64,000 nt of DNA from Eudorina sp. 2006-703-Eu-15 (taxonomy: Eukaryota > Chlorophyta > Chlorophyceae > Chlamydomonadales > Volvocaceae): assembly GCA_003117195.1 (NCBI GenBank), contig BDSI01000003.1, positions 2,199,551-2,263,550 of the forward strand. Direction: 5' to 3'. The position numbers and the translations under genes were made by a program. Shown piece by piece: positions 54,480 through 64,000 of the stretch. Position 1 is the stretch's first letter. Every line of letters begins with the position of its first letter. Below the pieces are notes generated by a model. The model was not told where the DNA came from and ran no database searches. It saw nothing but the letters and a program-made list of their open reading frames with translations.

Positions 54480-55315
54480 AAGGTAGTTTGTTGGCGTATA
54501 TTATTCGTATACTGGACAGATGTTCATCGCAATGTGGCAAATTTTGGATTTGGTTGTGTTACATCCCCCGAAAGCCATAGTACGACGTACGACAGCGGGT
54601 GAAATGAAATTTCCTACCAAGACAGCGTCTTTCAAACGTCGTTATAAGGCCATGTCATCCTGTGGGTTTGCTGTAGCCTCTGAGGCTGTGCGCTTGAAGA
54701 ACCGTCCACTACATGCGGCATGACAAAGTCCATGTTCACCACGGCTAGGGGACCTTTTTAAAAATATTAAGCATTTAGACAGTGAAAGCATATAAAGATT
54801 AGCTGCCTAGGGCTGTTTGGACGCAAGGATGCCAAATCGCTTGGCCATTTCTTACACAGTTGTGTTTCCTGCCAGCTATTTCAAAAGGGCAATACTCCAA
54901 CGGTATCTCTCGACACCTTAAACACCCTTGGGCGTTAAGTGCATCCGGTGCAGGCGCAACGCATGCTTAATATCTGCGGAGGTCTGCAACGGAACGATGC
55001 CCCCATGCTCCTTTTCACCCTGTCCTGAATGCCATGTAGTTTTATAATCCTCTTAAGGAAGGGCTTCCCACCACTGGTACAGCGCTAATGCATGCGGTGA
55101 GCGATATTCGTACCTGACACACCCTGTACACGTCCGGTTTTGTGCTGGTCCAACAGCTTTTCGCTTCGCACCCCACCCTGCTCCCCCCTCTGCCGTCTTC
55201 AGACGTACACGTAAAGCTTCCGGCCCATCCGTGAAACACGTACCGCCAGCTAAGGGCGGAGCGGGGCCGGGCAGGGCAGAAGGGGCAGGGTCGACAGACA
55301 TACACTGGAACGCTC
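54480..55315. other. non-coding stretch
   Basis: A/T-rich on the left, then ordinary. No exon chain or repeat of note recognised. Confidence 0.5.
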
Positions 55316-55925
55316 GACGGCTGCCTTCGGAGCTGGACCGCTGGAGGGGTTACGTCGAAGCTGGACCGCTGGAGGGCTGGCTTCAGAGCTGGACCGCTTG
55401 AGAGCTGGCAACGGAGCTGGACCGCTTGAGAGCTGGCAACGGAGCTGGACCGCTCGAGGGATGGTGTCAGAGCTGGACCCTGCGAGGGCTCGCTTCGGAG
55501 CTGGACCGCTGGAGGGCTGGCTTCGGAGCGGGACCTCTGGAGGGATACCTTCGGAGCTGGACCGCTCTTTGGCTGGCGTAGGAGATGGGCCGCTGGAGGG
55601 CTGGCTTTGGAGCTAGACCGCGCGAGGGTTGGCTTCCGGTCTTGACCGCTAGAGGGCTGGCGTCGGAGCTGGACCGCTAGAGGGTAAACGTCGGATCTGA
55701 ACCGCTATCGGGCCGGTGCAGGAGCTTTGGGCAGGCGCTGGAACTAGACCGCGGGAATGCTGGATTCGAACCTGTACCGCTGAGCACTGGTGTACGACCT
55801 GGACTTCACGATGCCTGTCGTTAAAGCTGGACGGCTGGCGAGCTGGACCGCTTGAGGGCTGGCTTCGGAGCTGGACCGCGCGAGGGCTTATGTCGGAGTC
55901 GGACCGCGCGAGGGCGCTTGCAGCG
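55316..55925. repeat. 28-bp minisatellite, block 2
   Basis: Over 20 degenerate units (GGAGCTGGACCGCTGGAGGG + CTGGCTTC). It ends immediately before the reverse-transcriptase remnant. Confidence 0.92.
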
Positions 55926-56930
55926 GTATGTGGTCCTGTGGTCCTACTTTGGAGCGAGTCAGGGCCCGGTCCTTCATGAAGCCCCCAGGGGCGGCGCCCC
56001 AGGAGGCGTGCAACCGGCGGGGCCTCAGCGTGAAACTGTTGGTGTATGTGGACGACTTGGGCATGTTGCGGGGCTCCAACGCCGCGGACGTGTTTGGGTG
56101 CTTTGAGGTGGTGGATGAGGTGGGCCAGGAGCTCGGATTGGGGTGGCGGTCGTCCAAGGATTGCGGTCGGGACCAGCCTTCAAAAGATTGTGGCCAGGAC
56201 CAGCCGCTGCAGGAGACTGAGTTCCTCGGCATGTTGTTTGACACTGTGCGGGCGAGATGTGCATTGCATCCCCCAAGCGGCAGCTCTACCACGACTCCAT
56301 CACCGCCCTCCTTGGGGGTGGCCCGCCGCTGTGACAGGCCGGTGCAGCGGCAGGGAGTTGCAGTCAGTCGTGGGCAAGCCGGCCTCCATTGCGCGGGCCG
56401 GCCGCTGTGGCCCCACCTTCTTGCAGGCTCTTTTTGCCTGCCTCAGCGCCGCAGCGACCCACCAGTGCTGTAGGTCCCCTGATGCAGGCCGAGAAGCTGT
56501 GCACCGCTGCTCCTCCGCCTGGAAAGTGTTGAAACAGGCGGCGACCAGCCACCTGGACCTGGTGAGGGGGTCGTTCCCGGGTCCGGACGGCATCACAGCC
56601 TTCACGGACGCCAGTGGTGCGGGCTGTGTACGAGACAGAACCGCAGGGCGCGCGGTTCATCGAGGAGCAGCAGCAGCTAGGGTTTACACATTGCGTGGCT
56701 GGAGCTGGGTGCCATCCTGCATGTACGGTATGCCCTCCACAACTGGTGGCCGCGGGGCTTCGGGGCACCCACCCACGTGCTGCTGCACTGAGACACCACC
56801 CAGAGGCTGTGGCGGCGGTCACGCGGCGCTCCACATGGGTGCAGGAGGGCGGATTACACTAGATGGCGGTGCAGCAGGTGGTCGGGCGAGCGGCGGGCCG
56901 AGCGTATCAGTGGGACTGAGGACTCAGTCG
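55926..56930 (+). pseudogene. DIRS-like retroelement reverse transcriptase / RNase H remnant
   Basis: RT catalytic core LLVYVDDLGMLRGSNAADVF is followed by LGLGWRSSKD, FLGMLFDT and LHPPS, then in the next frame LQSVVGKPASIARAG and FLQALFACL. The RNase H start ITAFTDASGAG is followed by LELGAILHVRYALHNWW in yet another frame with an in-frame TGA. At least two frameshifts and a stop make it inactive. An 18-20 bp internal duplication (SSKDCGRDQP / PSKDCGQDQP) lies after the catalytic motif. The RT connects to tyrosine-recombinase DIRS-type elements by the recombinase remnant 4 kb downstream. Confidence 0.75.
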
Positions 56931-57039
56931 ATGGGAGAAGGGCCCATGGCGCGATGCCAATGTAATGTGAGTTGGAGGTGCCAATGCGATTCGGGAATTT
57001 GGGGGTAGGGTGTTAAGTGTATCACCTGGCACCAGCGGT

Positions 57040-59105
57040 GATTGAGGGGGCCAGGAGGGGAGGGGCTCAGTCACCCCCCCCTGCTCCCCGGGGGGTCAGG
57101 CCATGGAAAGCCGGGATTGCAAGGGTTAGGGCATGGTTGGCGTGTGAGGTGGGATGGTTGGAGCAGCTCTCCCGGCTAGGGCCGCGGCGGGCGGCGACGG
57201 TGGTAGGGGCTGAGTAAGGTACTGACGCCAGCGGGCGTTGCTAGTCACTTTGAGACGCCTAGCTCGCCCGTCAGCTGCGCACTTGTCCAGGTTTGCGCCG
57301 CTTTGTGTAACAATGTCATTAGCAGGTTTGAATATGACTGACCGAGCATCGCCTGCAGAGCTTGAGCAGTGGTGCAGTCACAACATGCAGCTGAATTGCA
57401 AGACACGGCAACTGTGGCGAGTCGTGAGCTGTCCAGCACACTAACCAGCTGCTGATTCACATATGGATGACATACACACTGAATCACAAGTCAGAGATGG
57501 GAGGACAGGGAGTCCATTCGTAAGGGTCGTACATATCAGCACCTGGAAAAAAAGGATGCTGCTCGGCCTTGTTTCTCCAAAGAGCTTCAGAAATACATTG
57601 TTACTGCTCACAGAAAAACCAGCTAATAGAAAGTTCATTGATTGCTATCTTTGGGACAGCTTGGTTTTAGGGTTGGCCCAGTCGATCATCGTCACCTTGA
57701 AAGCAGCCTAAGGGCTTCTTCATCTCGTTGCTCTGCCTACTGTGCGCCGTCTGCGCAACAAGCCTGTCTGCTGTGGTCGCATGGAATGCTACAGGTAGCG
57801 CCCCGGCAGTCAATTCATAGTCGCTCAATTTAAGACTTTCTTAGCATTGTAGTCATTCCTGCAGGGCTGCCAAGACGTCTTTTCGGGGCCGGACGCTGCT
57901 GACGGGGTTGCGTCGGCACCGCCAGGTCAGTGCTTGTTTAAGAACTTTAAACTTCTAGATATGAAGCTGATTTGCATATGATGTTTTTTCCATTGATTAC
58001 GGGACGTGACTATCTTGGTGAAGTCCGCAACACGAGGATGTCTAAATGCCAGAGGATACCCGTGAGAAAGTTTGCCGTGTTCTCTTAGGGTCACGCTTTA
58101 ATGCATCACAAGAGTGGCAACATCAGCCATCACAACAAATACTAACGGCAACTTTGCTGCGGTTGGGCATCTTCTCATGGACGGCGTCCTGCATCGATGC
58201 CTGATTTGAAGGTCAGGGCGCCGCTAGGTTTGCTTTTATGAGGCCAATTCCCGTTCCACACGTGCCGTTCTGCAGTCGTACCCCTTGGTGACTCCAAGTC
58301 GCTAGCCGCCCCTCCTCACAGGCAGCCGTCCGTACCGAGGCAGCGGTCCCTTCGTCATCGAGGCCACGTGCATCTCCACGACTGCGACCGACTGTACGGC
58401 ATACATCGCATTTCTTCAAGTGCACCTTCCACAACCTTGACGGAGATCACCCGTACGACAACAAGAAACTCAAGAACGCCAGCCGGTTCACGTAGACACC
58501 CAAGACTCAAGATCTTCTGGTCGCGTCAAGCACCTGAAGCGGACACCGGAGCCCGGTTGTAGGGCTGGGAGCGTGCGCATCGGATAGCCAATCATTCTGC
58601 TGGGACAAAGAGAGTGGTGCGCGCTGTTCCGATTGCTGTGGCCCCCCTTGGGTTGGCTTGTTGTAGTTAGGCGGGCAAGGTGACCAGCAAATACGGTTTG
58701 GGCGACCATGGCTGCGGCGGCGACGGCTTCCAGCATGTCAAGCCAGGTGGGATCATACTGTGCAATCTCATGGCGAATAACACCGAGCACCGTGACCGTG
58801 ACGCCGTGCGGTGTCTGGCTGGGTGGGGTCATGGCCCGGTGTGTTTTTTGGGTGCGGCGTTGAGGTGTGGAGGTGTCTTGCCGCCTTGGCGGTGGGGCCT
58901 GCTGTGGCTTGCCCTGGCATACACCGGTGATCCCTTTGGGGTCCGCTGTAACGTTCATTCATTCATTCATTCATCTTCGGATAGCTGCCGCAAGCGTGGC
59001 CGCTTCCAGATTTCCTTGCTGTACACATGACACGTTCTTGCACAGCCGCTGCTGCAGGTGGCGGTCAGCGCATTTGTTCAAGGACCGCGGGACGGCTGAA
59101 TTCCG
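57040..59105 (+). repeat. segmental duplication, copy 2
   Basis: Matches 49060-51405 in direct orientation with many substitutions and small deletions. It separates the RNase H part of the retroelement from its downstream part, so it probably inserted into the element. The potential coding segment of copy 1 has a stop here (AAAGCAGCCTAAGGG at about 57700). Confidence 0.85.
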
Positions 59106-60066
59106 ACCTGTAGCTCTTGCAGAGCTGTATTCGGAGCTGGACCGCTGACGGGCTGGCGGCCGAGGTGGACAGCTGGAGGGTTTTCGTCGAAGCTGCACCG
59201 CTGGAGGGCTGGCTTCGGAGCTGGACAGCTGGAAGGCTGACATAGGAGCTGGACCGCTAGAGGGGTGGCTTCGGAGCTGGACCGCTGGAGGGCTGGCTTC
59301 GGAGCTGGGCCGTTGAAGGATTTACGTGGAAGCTGGACCGCTTGAGGGCTGGCATCGGAGCCGTACCGCTCAATTGCTGGCTTCGGAGCTGGACGCCTGG
59401 AGGGTTTACGTCGGAGCTGGACCTGGACCGTGCGAGGGCTGGCTTCGGAGCTGAACTGCAGGTTGGAGTTGCACCGCTGTAGGGGTGACATTGGAGCTGG
59501 ACCGCGGCAAGGCTGGTAACGGTACTGAACCGCTGGAGGGCTGACGTCGGAGCTGGACCGCTGGAGAGCTTACGTCGGAGCTGGAACGCTGGAGGGTTGA
59601 CGTCGGAGCTGGACCGCTCGACGGCTGGCGTCGATGCTGGACCGCTGTAGGGCTTACGTCGGAGCTGGACCGCTGAAGGGCTGACGTCGAAGCTGGACCG
59701 CGCGAGGGCTGGCGTCGGATCTGGACCGCTGGAAGGTTGACGTAGGAGCTGGGCCGCTGGAGGGCCGTTGTCGGAGCTGGACCGCGCGAGGGCTGGCTTC
59801 GGAGCTGGAGCGCCCGACGGCTGGCGTTGGAGCTGGACCGCTGGAGGGCTGGAGTCGGAGCTGGACCGCTAGACGGCTTGAGTCGAAGCTGTACCGCTGC
59901 AGGGCTGGCAGCGGAGCTGGAACGCTGGAGGTCTGGCATTTGAGCTTGACCGCAGGACGGCTGGCGTCGGAGCTGGACCGCTGGAGGGCTGGAGTCGGAG
60001 CTGGACCTCTCGACGGCTTGAGTCGGAGCTGGACCGCTGGAGGGCCGGCAATGGAGCTGGACTGTT
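59106..60066. repeat. 28-bp minisatellite, block 3
   Basis: About 33 degenerate units of the same 28-bp repeat. The minus strand shows an 84-bp (28-residue) periodic open frame rich in QRSSS and PAPTPA because three 28-bp units restore frame. This is a repeat effect, not a gene. Confidence 0.93.
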
Positions 60067-60230
60067 GGAGCTGCTAGCCGAGGTGGCGGCGGCATTCCAG
60101 CCCCAGCCGCGGGGCACGAGGGCCACAGTGGTCATCCCCAGTGCGCCGGAGCGGACCTGGTTCCAGGAGCTTGTGGATCTGTTTCCGCTCGCAGCTCTCC
60201 ATACCTCAACTTGCAGACGCTGAGGGCGGA
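60067..60230 (+). pseudogene. retroelement polyprotein C-terminal fragment
   Basis: Open segment LLAEVAAAFQPQPRGTRATV, then VIPSAPERTWFQELVDLFPL. The TVVIP...WFQEL pattern matches the region after RNase H in DIRS-like elements, where the polyprotein ends shortly before the recombinase. Confidence 0.5.
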
Positions 60231-60649
60231 CCAGCGTCTCTGTGAATTGCCGCCATGACGCCTCGCAGATACCTCGCCGTACGACCTACGGGTGCGCCGT
60301 GTGCCCTAGGCCAACAGCTGGTTGAGGCCAAGAGGCCGGTCATTGAGCGGCTTTGGTACTTGGGTTGCGACGAGGCACTGAGCGTTGTCCACCGTGGCTT
60401 GTCACGGTACTGCTGCACCGGCGTTTTATCCTTGATCGCCGGGGAATCCACAGGGGCCCGCAGTGGTCTGCCATGGGTGTGTGTTACCAAGGAGATCGGC
60501 CCGGCGCTGGTGCATTGCGACGCACGTGACGCGTCGTACCACCGCCGCTGCCTGGGGCCGGACCGAACAGCCTGCCCTGGCGGTCGGTCCACATATCCCA
60601 CCTGCGTGCTGGGCGCAGCAGGGCTGTCGCACCTTGCCGCAGGGCCGGC

Positions 60650-61232
60650 GGCGGCGTGGCAGTTGGCAACTCAGCACGCGTCGTTGCTGGGATCGATGTA
60701 CGGCGCCGCCCGGTTACCGCGTCAACGTACCACTCTAACCGCCGCCTCGGCCTCGCGCGCTTCTGCGAGCTCGTGGGTATGGGAGATGGGCCTGGGCGAG
60801 TCGGCGGTGCTGCCACTGGATGGATCGCAGGGCCGACCTCATCAACCCCATGTTGGTACAGTATGCCTCTCCATGACTTCATCCAGGAGGGCGGCAACAC
60901 GCTACACGAAGGGATCCGTGGAGGGAACGCTACCGGCGTTGGCGGACTGGCGGCGCTCACGGCGGGTCGGGTCGGGGGACTTGGTCAGCCAGCAGGGGTC
61001 ACGCGTACAGCTCGCCCTGTCTGCGCCGGGCGATGCAGTCATGGGTCGGCTTGAAGGCGGACGGTCACGGCGCCGACGCCCCGTTGGTCATCGGCCTCCT
61101 GCGTTTGCGGATTGGGTGGCTTGCGGCGAATGCGGCTCACTCGGCGGCCCGCGGACGCGGCCCGATGTGCCGGTGACGCCGTCATCAGTTTCTTACTTTC
61201 TTCCTTTCTTTGGACTGCTGCGGTGATTTTCT
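60650..61232 (+). pseudogene. tyrosine recombinase (DIRS-like) N-terminal remnant
   Basis: Segments in different frames: STYHSNRRLGLARFCELVGM (core-binding helix), LINPMLVQYAS, RYTKGSVEGTLPALADWRRS, LRRAMQSWVGLKADGHGADA and VIGLLRLRIGWLAANAAHSA, ending at FLPFFGLLR. This order matches the N-terminal half of recombinases of algal Kangaroo/DIRS-type elements. Several frameshifts are present and the catalytic C-terminal half is missing. Confidence 0.6.
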
Positions 61233-61402
61233 TTGGAGTTGTTCGTTCGCGCTCACACCGGCGGACGTTTCGGATCGCGCTCACACCGGCGGACGTTTCG
61301 GAGAAGTTACGAAGGGAGTTGTTCGTTCGCGCTCACACCGGCGGACGTTTCGGATCGCGCTCACACCGGCGGACGTTTCAGAGAAGTTACGAAGGGAGTT
61401 GT
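61233..61402. repeat. nested tandem repeat (CGCTCACACCGGCGGACGTT)
   Basis: Two units of about 82 bp, each containing two copies of GCGCTCACACCGGCGGACGT + TTC. It starts where the recombinase homology ends. Confidence 0.93.
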
Positions 61403-61639
61403 GGCGGTCCGGCTTGTACACAGCAAGGGAGGTCAGTTGGGAAAAAGGGCATCGGTTTTCCTGGGGAGTGGTATCCTGGGGGGTAAGAGAAAGGGGCGGG
61501 GACAAGGCCGGGGCCAGGGCCCCGTTTTTCCCGTGTAGGAGGGAGCGGTAACGGCGCGGCTGCGAGAGTTGTCGAAGGAACTAGAGGCAATTCGTTACCC
61601 AAGGCGCAGGACTCGTGATTTGCTGGGTCGGGCGCTGGG

Positions 61640-61735
61640 CGTCAAGCACCTGTCAAGATACTCGGGACCTGAAGCGGATACCGGAGACTAAGGTTGTAGG
61701 GCTGGGAACGTGAGGGGTCGGGGCACTTCGCGGAT
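61640..61735 (+). repeat. segmental duplication, 95-bp fragment (copy 3)
   Basis: GTCAAGCACCTGTCAAGATA, CTCGGGACCTGAAGCGGATA, then AAGGTTGTAGGGCTGGGAAC. It matches about 50913-51000 of copy 1. Confidence 0.85.
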
Positions 61736-61982
61736 GCTTTAGAACGGCGTGGCGGGCTGCGGAGGCCGATGCGTGGCCCGGGTCGGGTGGGCTGCGGAGG
61801 CCGATGCGTGGCCAGGGTCGGGCGGGCATGTACGCAACCTTGATAGCCATGTCTCCAGCGGCTGTCTGGTGCCTGTCTGCGTTGCCCTCCGGTGCCGCGA
61901 ACGTGTGTGTATGCGCCACATTCTTGGCTGTCACCGGGCGGTCTTGGCTGCCCTCTCGGTGGACCGGTCTGGCTCAGGTGTC
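61736..61982. other. non-coding, with 37-bp tandem duplication
   Basis: GGGCTGCGGAGGCCGATGCG followed by TGGCC is repeated at about 61753 and 61790. No gene recognised before the model at 61983. Confidence 0.5.
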
Positions 61983-62861
61983 ATGGAAACGGTGCGTGTG
62001 ACCGGATGCACAGTGACAAGGGTTCCGCAGTCGGAGGTGACGCTGCGGGGCGGGTCGCAGGGCCGCGCTCGTGTCGCCAGCTGCCCGTTCACGTGCAGGG
62101 TGCAGCCAAGTGCGTCTTGGGCCTTCCCCATGATATATCTGGATCCAGATGTGGATTTCGCAGCAGTGTTAGATGCAACTGTCAGGTGAGCCCTCGAGGC
62201 AGTCAAATGCGGCTTTGCGATTGGCAGATGCGCTTAGGCCAAGGCTACACGCCCACCAACGGCCAAGCGAGTCCCCAATACATCGGGTAGCTAATTGGCA
62301 TCGATGATGAATTCTGGGGTAACATCAAACATAGATGCCGGTCAGGGTGCCCCCTTTAAACTGCCACTTGCGACCTGTCGCTCATACTGACCGTATCGTG
62401 GGCAGCGCGTGGGCCTGCGACACTGTTGCCATGTTACAGCTTCGTTATGGTTCGTGATGATATCAAAACTGTGTCTAGCTCATGTAAAACAATCAGAATG
62501 AAATCTTGTTTTGTATCAATCGTTCTTAGAGTAATGTCAAATCGCCGAAGGGCGATCGCAACTGACCCATTGGTCAGACTGCTTAGACGAATCACCGATC
62601 CAGCACAATTAGCAAAAACAGCTCACAACGTCTTGTCGCTTTGATTTCTTGCAGGTTGCGCTCTCAGCCTGAGGATGCCGCGAGCACCGTGCTGCACCTG
62701 TACGTAGTCATGTTTTCCGCACGGACGTTCCGCATGTCGCAAAATAGATTTTTAGCTGTATATACAGCAATACTACTTTTCTTCTGTTTTACAGGTCACT
62801 AGCACATGACCGCTTTAGAACACTCTGTACAAGGACGTGCGGCGTTATATGCGAAAGATGA
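61983..62861 (+). CDS. uncharacterised small protein, three-exon model
   Basis: Model exons 61983-62185, 62655-62699 and 62795-62861 join in consistent phases (2, 2, stop) to give 104 aa. Donors (AG-GTGAGC, CT-GTACGT) and acceptors (TTCTTGCAG, TTTTACAG) are good. The product has a Cys/Arg-rich first part and an acidic segment (MIYLDPDVDFAAVLDATV) followed by LRSQPEDAASTVLHLSLAHD. I do not recognise a family. The introns are A/T-rich, unlike those of the genes at left. It could be the 5' end of a longer transcript or not a gene. Confidence 0.35.
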
Positions 62862-63016
62862 ATTAGAATAGGTGTCATTTTCAAGTCCATCCTTTTCATT
62901 CTCCGTTTAATCTCAATAACTCATCGCATTGTGTAGGAACTCGGCAACTTAATTGCTTTGCACCCGGTGCCCAACAAGATTTGACGTGTTCACAGTTGCA
63001 TCGTTACACACAGTGT

Positions 63017-63028
63017 TTATATAAAAAT
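63017..63028 (+). promoter_or_regulatory. TATA box of CFAP119-like gene
   Basis: TTTATATAAAAA lies about 45 bp upstream of the ATG at 63070, supporting a transcript start between them. Confidence 0.55.
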
Positions 63029-63069
63029 AGCTGCATATTGAACGGGGCTGTCAAGGAAGCCGCTGGACC

Positions 63070-63915
63070 ATGACGGAGCAAGACCTGTGGGTGCACTTCA
63101 CGCAAGAGCAGCTGCAAGAATACCTTGGGTTCCTAAAGGACCCAGACACCGCAGCGGGGTGAGCGGACTGCAAGCAGCGGCTGTCGGGCGGAGGCGGGCA
63201 CACCCCGAGACGGGCGCGGTGGATTATGTCGGTGGCCCCCACCCGAGCCTGACTCCCCCAAACCATCGATGTCCCCGCGAAGGTACCTTGCCTCGGTGCT
63301 GGGTCTTGACAATTATCGGTTCGATGCGCGCCAGGCCATCCTCCTGGACTACGCCAGCTACGCCTTGGAGTGAGTGCCGCTGTTGTCTGCCGCCACTGTC
63401 GCGTGCGTCCTTGCGGGCACGTGTCAAGGAGCGGCATGATGTGTGTATGGATATGGGTATGGGTATGGGGAGATTCAGCCCGGAGGGTGGAGGAGGATGG
63501 TGGGGGTTTCAGCCCGCATGGCCCGCAGCCAAGCCACCTGCGTGGCTAATACAACCGGTACCTCGCACCAGGGCCCCCCGGCCATGGCAGCCTTTTGTGT
63601 CCCAGTACGGCCCGTACACGAACGTAGCGATGACGTCCCCAGCCACGGCACCACGCCAACAGCAGTGCTGTCCGGGGTCCTCGACGCTGCACTCCTGCAC
63701 TAGCCCCCACTGCACTAGCCCCCACTGCACGAACCCTGAGCCCCCCACTGCACTGCACTGGTCAGAGACGTGTGTGTGGGGGGGGACTTATCTTATCTTA
63801 TCTGACCTGACCTGACCTAATGTGGTTCGCAGCTTCGGTCACAAGCAGGGCTTCGGCCCCACTCGGATCGCCAGCTGGTACAACGTCGCGGACCGGGTGC
63901 TGCAGACGGCCATAG
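63070..63915 (+). CDS. probable CFAP119/CCDC189-like cilia-associated protein, 5' part
   Basis: Three exons: 63070-63158, 63283-63369 and 63833-63915. Consistent phases (2, 2, 1) give the first 86 residues; the rest lies right of the window. The product is helical: WVHFTQEQLQEYLGFLKDPD, then VLGLDNYRFDARQAILLDYA, SYALEFGHKQGFGPTRIASW and YNVADRVLQTAI. The pattern of an LLDxxxYxLxF segment followed by a short xxQxFxPxxxS segment and an amphipathic helix resembles CCDC189/CFAP119, a protein tied to motile cilia. The match is from pattern memory over a short stretch, so the family call is tentative; the gene model itself is firmer. A TATA box precedes the start. Confidence 0.55.
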
Positions 63916-64000
63916 GTGGGGTTGGGGGTGGGGCAGGGGTTAGGGGTGGGGGTTAGGGGTGGGGGTTAGCGGCGGGGGTTAGCGGCGGGGGTTAGCGGCG
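63916..64000. repeat. (GGGGGTTAG)n-type intronic repeat at window edge
   Basis: GGGGTTAGGGGTGGGGGTTA units change into GCGGCGGGGGTTAGCGGCGG units. It follows the donor of exon 3 of the CFAP119-like gene, so it is intronic. It resembles but does not match the algal telomere repeat TTTTAGGG. Confidence 0.85.

Noticed and set aside
54520..54723. 67-residue plus-strand open frame
   Set aside because: Lies over the possible upstream exons of the minus-strand small-gene copy; no independent support.
59406..60095. 229-residue minus-strand frame of QRSSS/PAPTPA repeats
   Set aside because: Explained by the 28-bp minisatellite restoring frame every three units; no start, splice or domain evidence.

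Overview
This window reads as nuclear DNA of a GC-rich green alga, most like a chlamydomonadalean (volvocine-type) chlorophyte. The evidence is GC-rich third codon positions, many GT-AG introns with G/C-rich low-complexity interiors, alanine-rich linkers, a SPPPP-type hydroxyproline-rich linker, plastid proteins (OEP80, a DUF1824 protein, an organellar aspartyl-tRNA synthetase), a probable cilia-associated gene, and remnants of a DIRS-like tyrosine-recombinase retroelement. I cannot name the species. All exon models were built by eye from splice-site phase and family similarity; no search was run.

Layout. From 1 to 12.9 kb three genes lie on the minus strand: an organellar aspartyl-tRNA synthetase (5' part only, with a one-base frame break), an MPPED-type metallophosphoesterase (317 aa), and a Golgi-type O-fucosyltransferase-like protein (about 920 aa). 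From 13.5 to 20.8 kb the plus strand carries the chloroplast outer-envelope Omp85 protein OEP80 (13 exons, 614 aa). From 23.1 to 31.8 kb the minus strand carries a hydroxyproline O-arabinosyltransferase-like enzyme (16 exons, 643 aa). It is divergent from a plastid DUF1824 protein (32.3-34.0 kb, plus, 215 aa). A 4.3-kb stretch without genes follows, then a four-RRM, FPA/Spen-like RNA-binding protein (38.4-43.5 kb, plus, 976 aa) and proteasome assembly chaperone 3 (46.6-48.5 kb, plus, 131 aa).

From about 49 to 61.5 kb the sequence is repeat-dominated. It holds a direct segmental duplication of more than 2 kb, three blocks of one 28-bp minisatellite, reverse-transcriptase/RNase H and tyrosine-recombinase pseudogenes of a DIRS-like element, and an inverted duplication of a small 71-codon gene whose second copy is frame-altered. 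The last 2 kb hold a small uncharacterised three-exon gene model and the first three exons of a probable CFAP119/CCDC189-like gene that runs off the right edge.

Two of the genes (the O-fucosyltransferase-like and hydroxyproline arabinosyltransferase-like enzymes) are secretory-pathway glycosyltransferases of the kind used to build algal cell-wall and ciliary glycoproteins. They are not adjacent and no operon logic applies. The most unusual features are the small repeats that recur in the introns of unrelated genes: a 40-60 bp element in both orientations, a tRNA-like SINE that carries TGTAA, and a 12-mer GACCC-GT-GGGTC. Others are one intron bounded by a target-site-like direct repeat, a 60-bp near-perfect palindrome, and conserved intron positions inside tandem RRMs.
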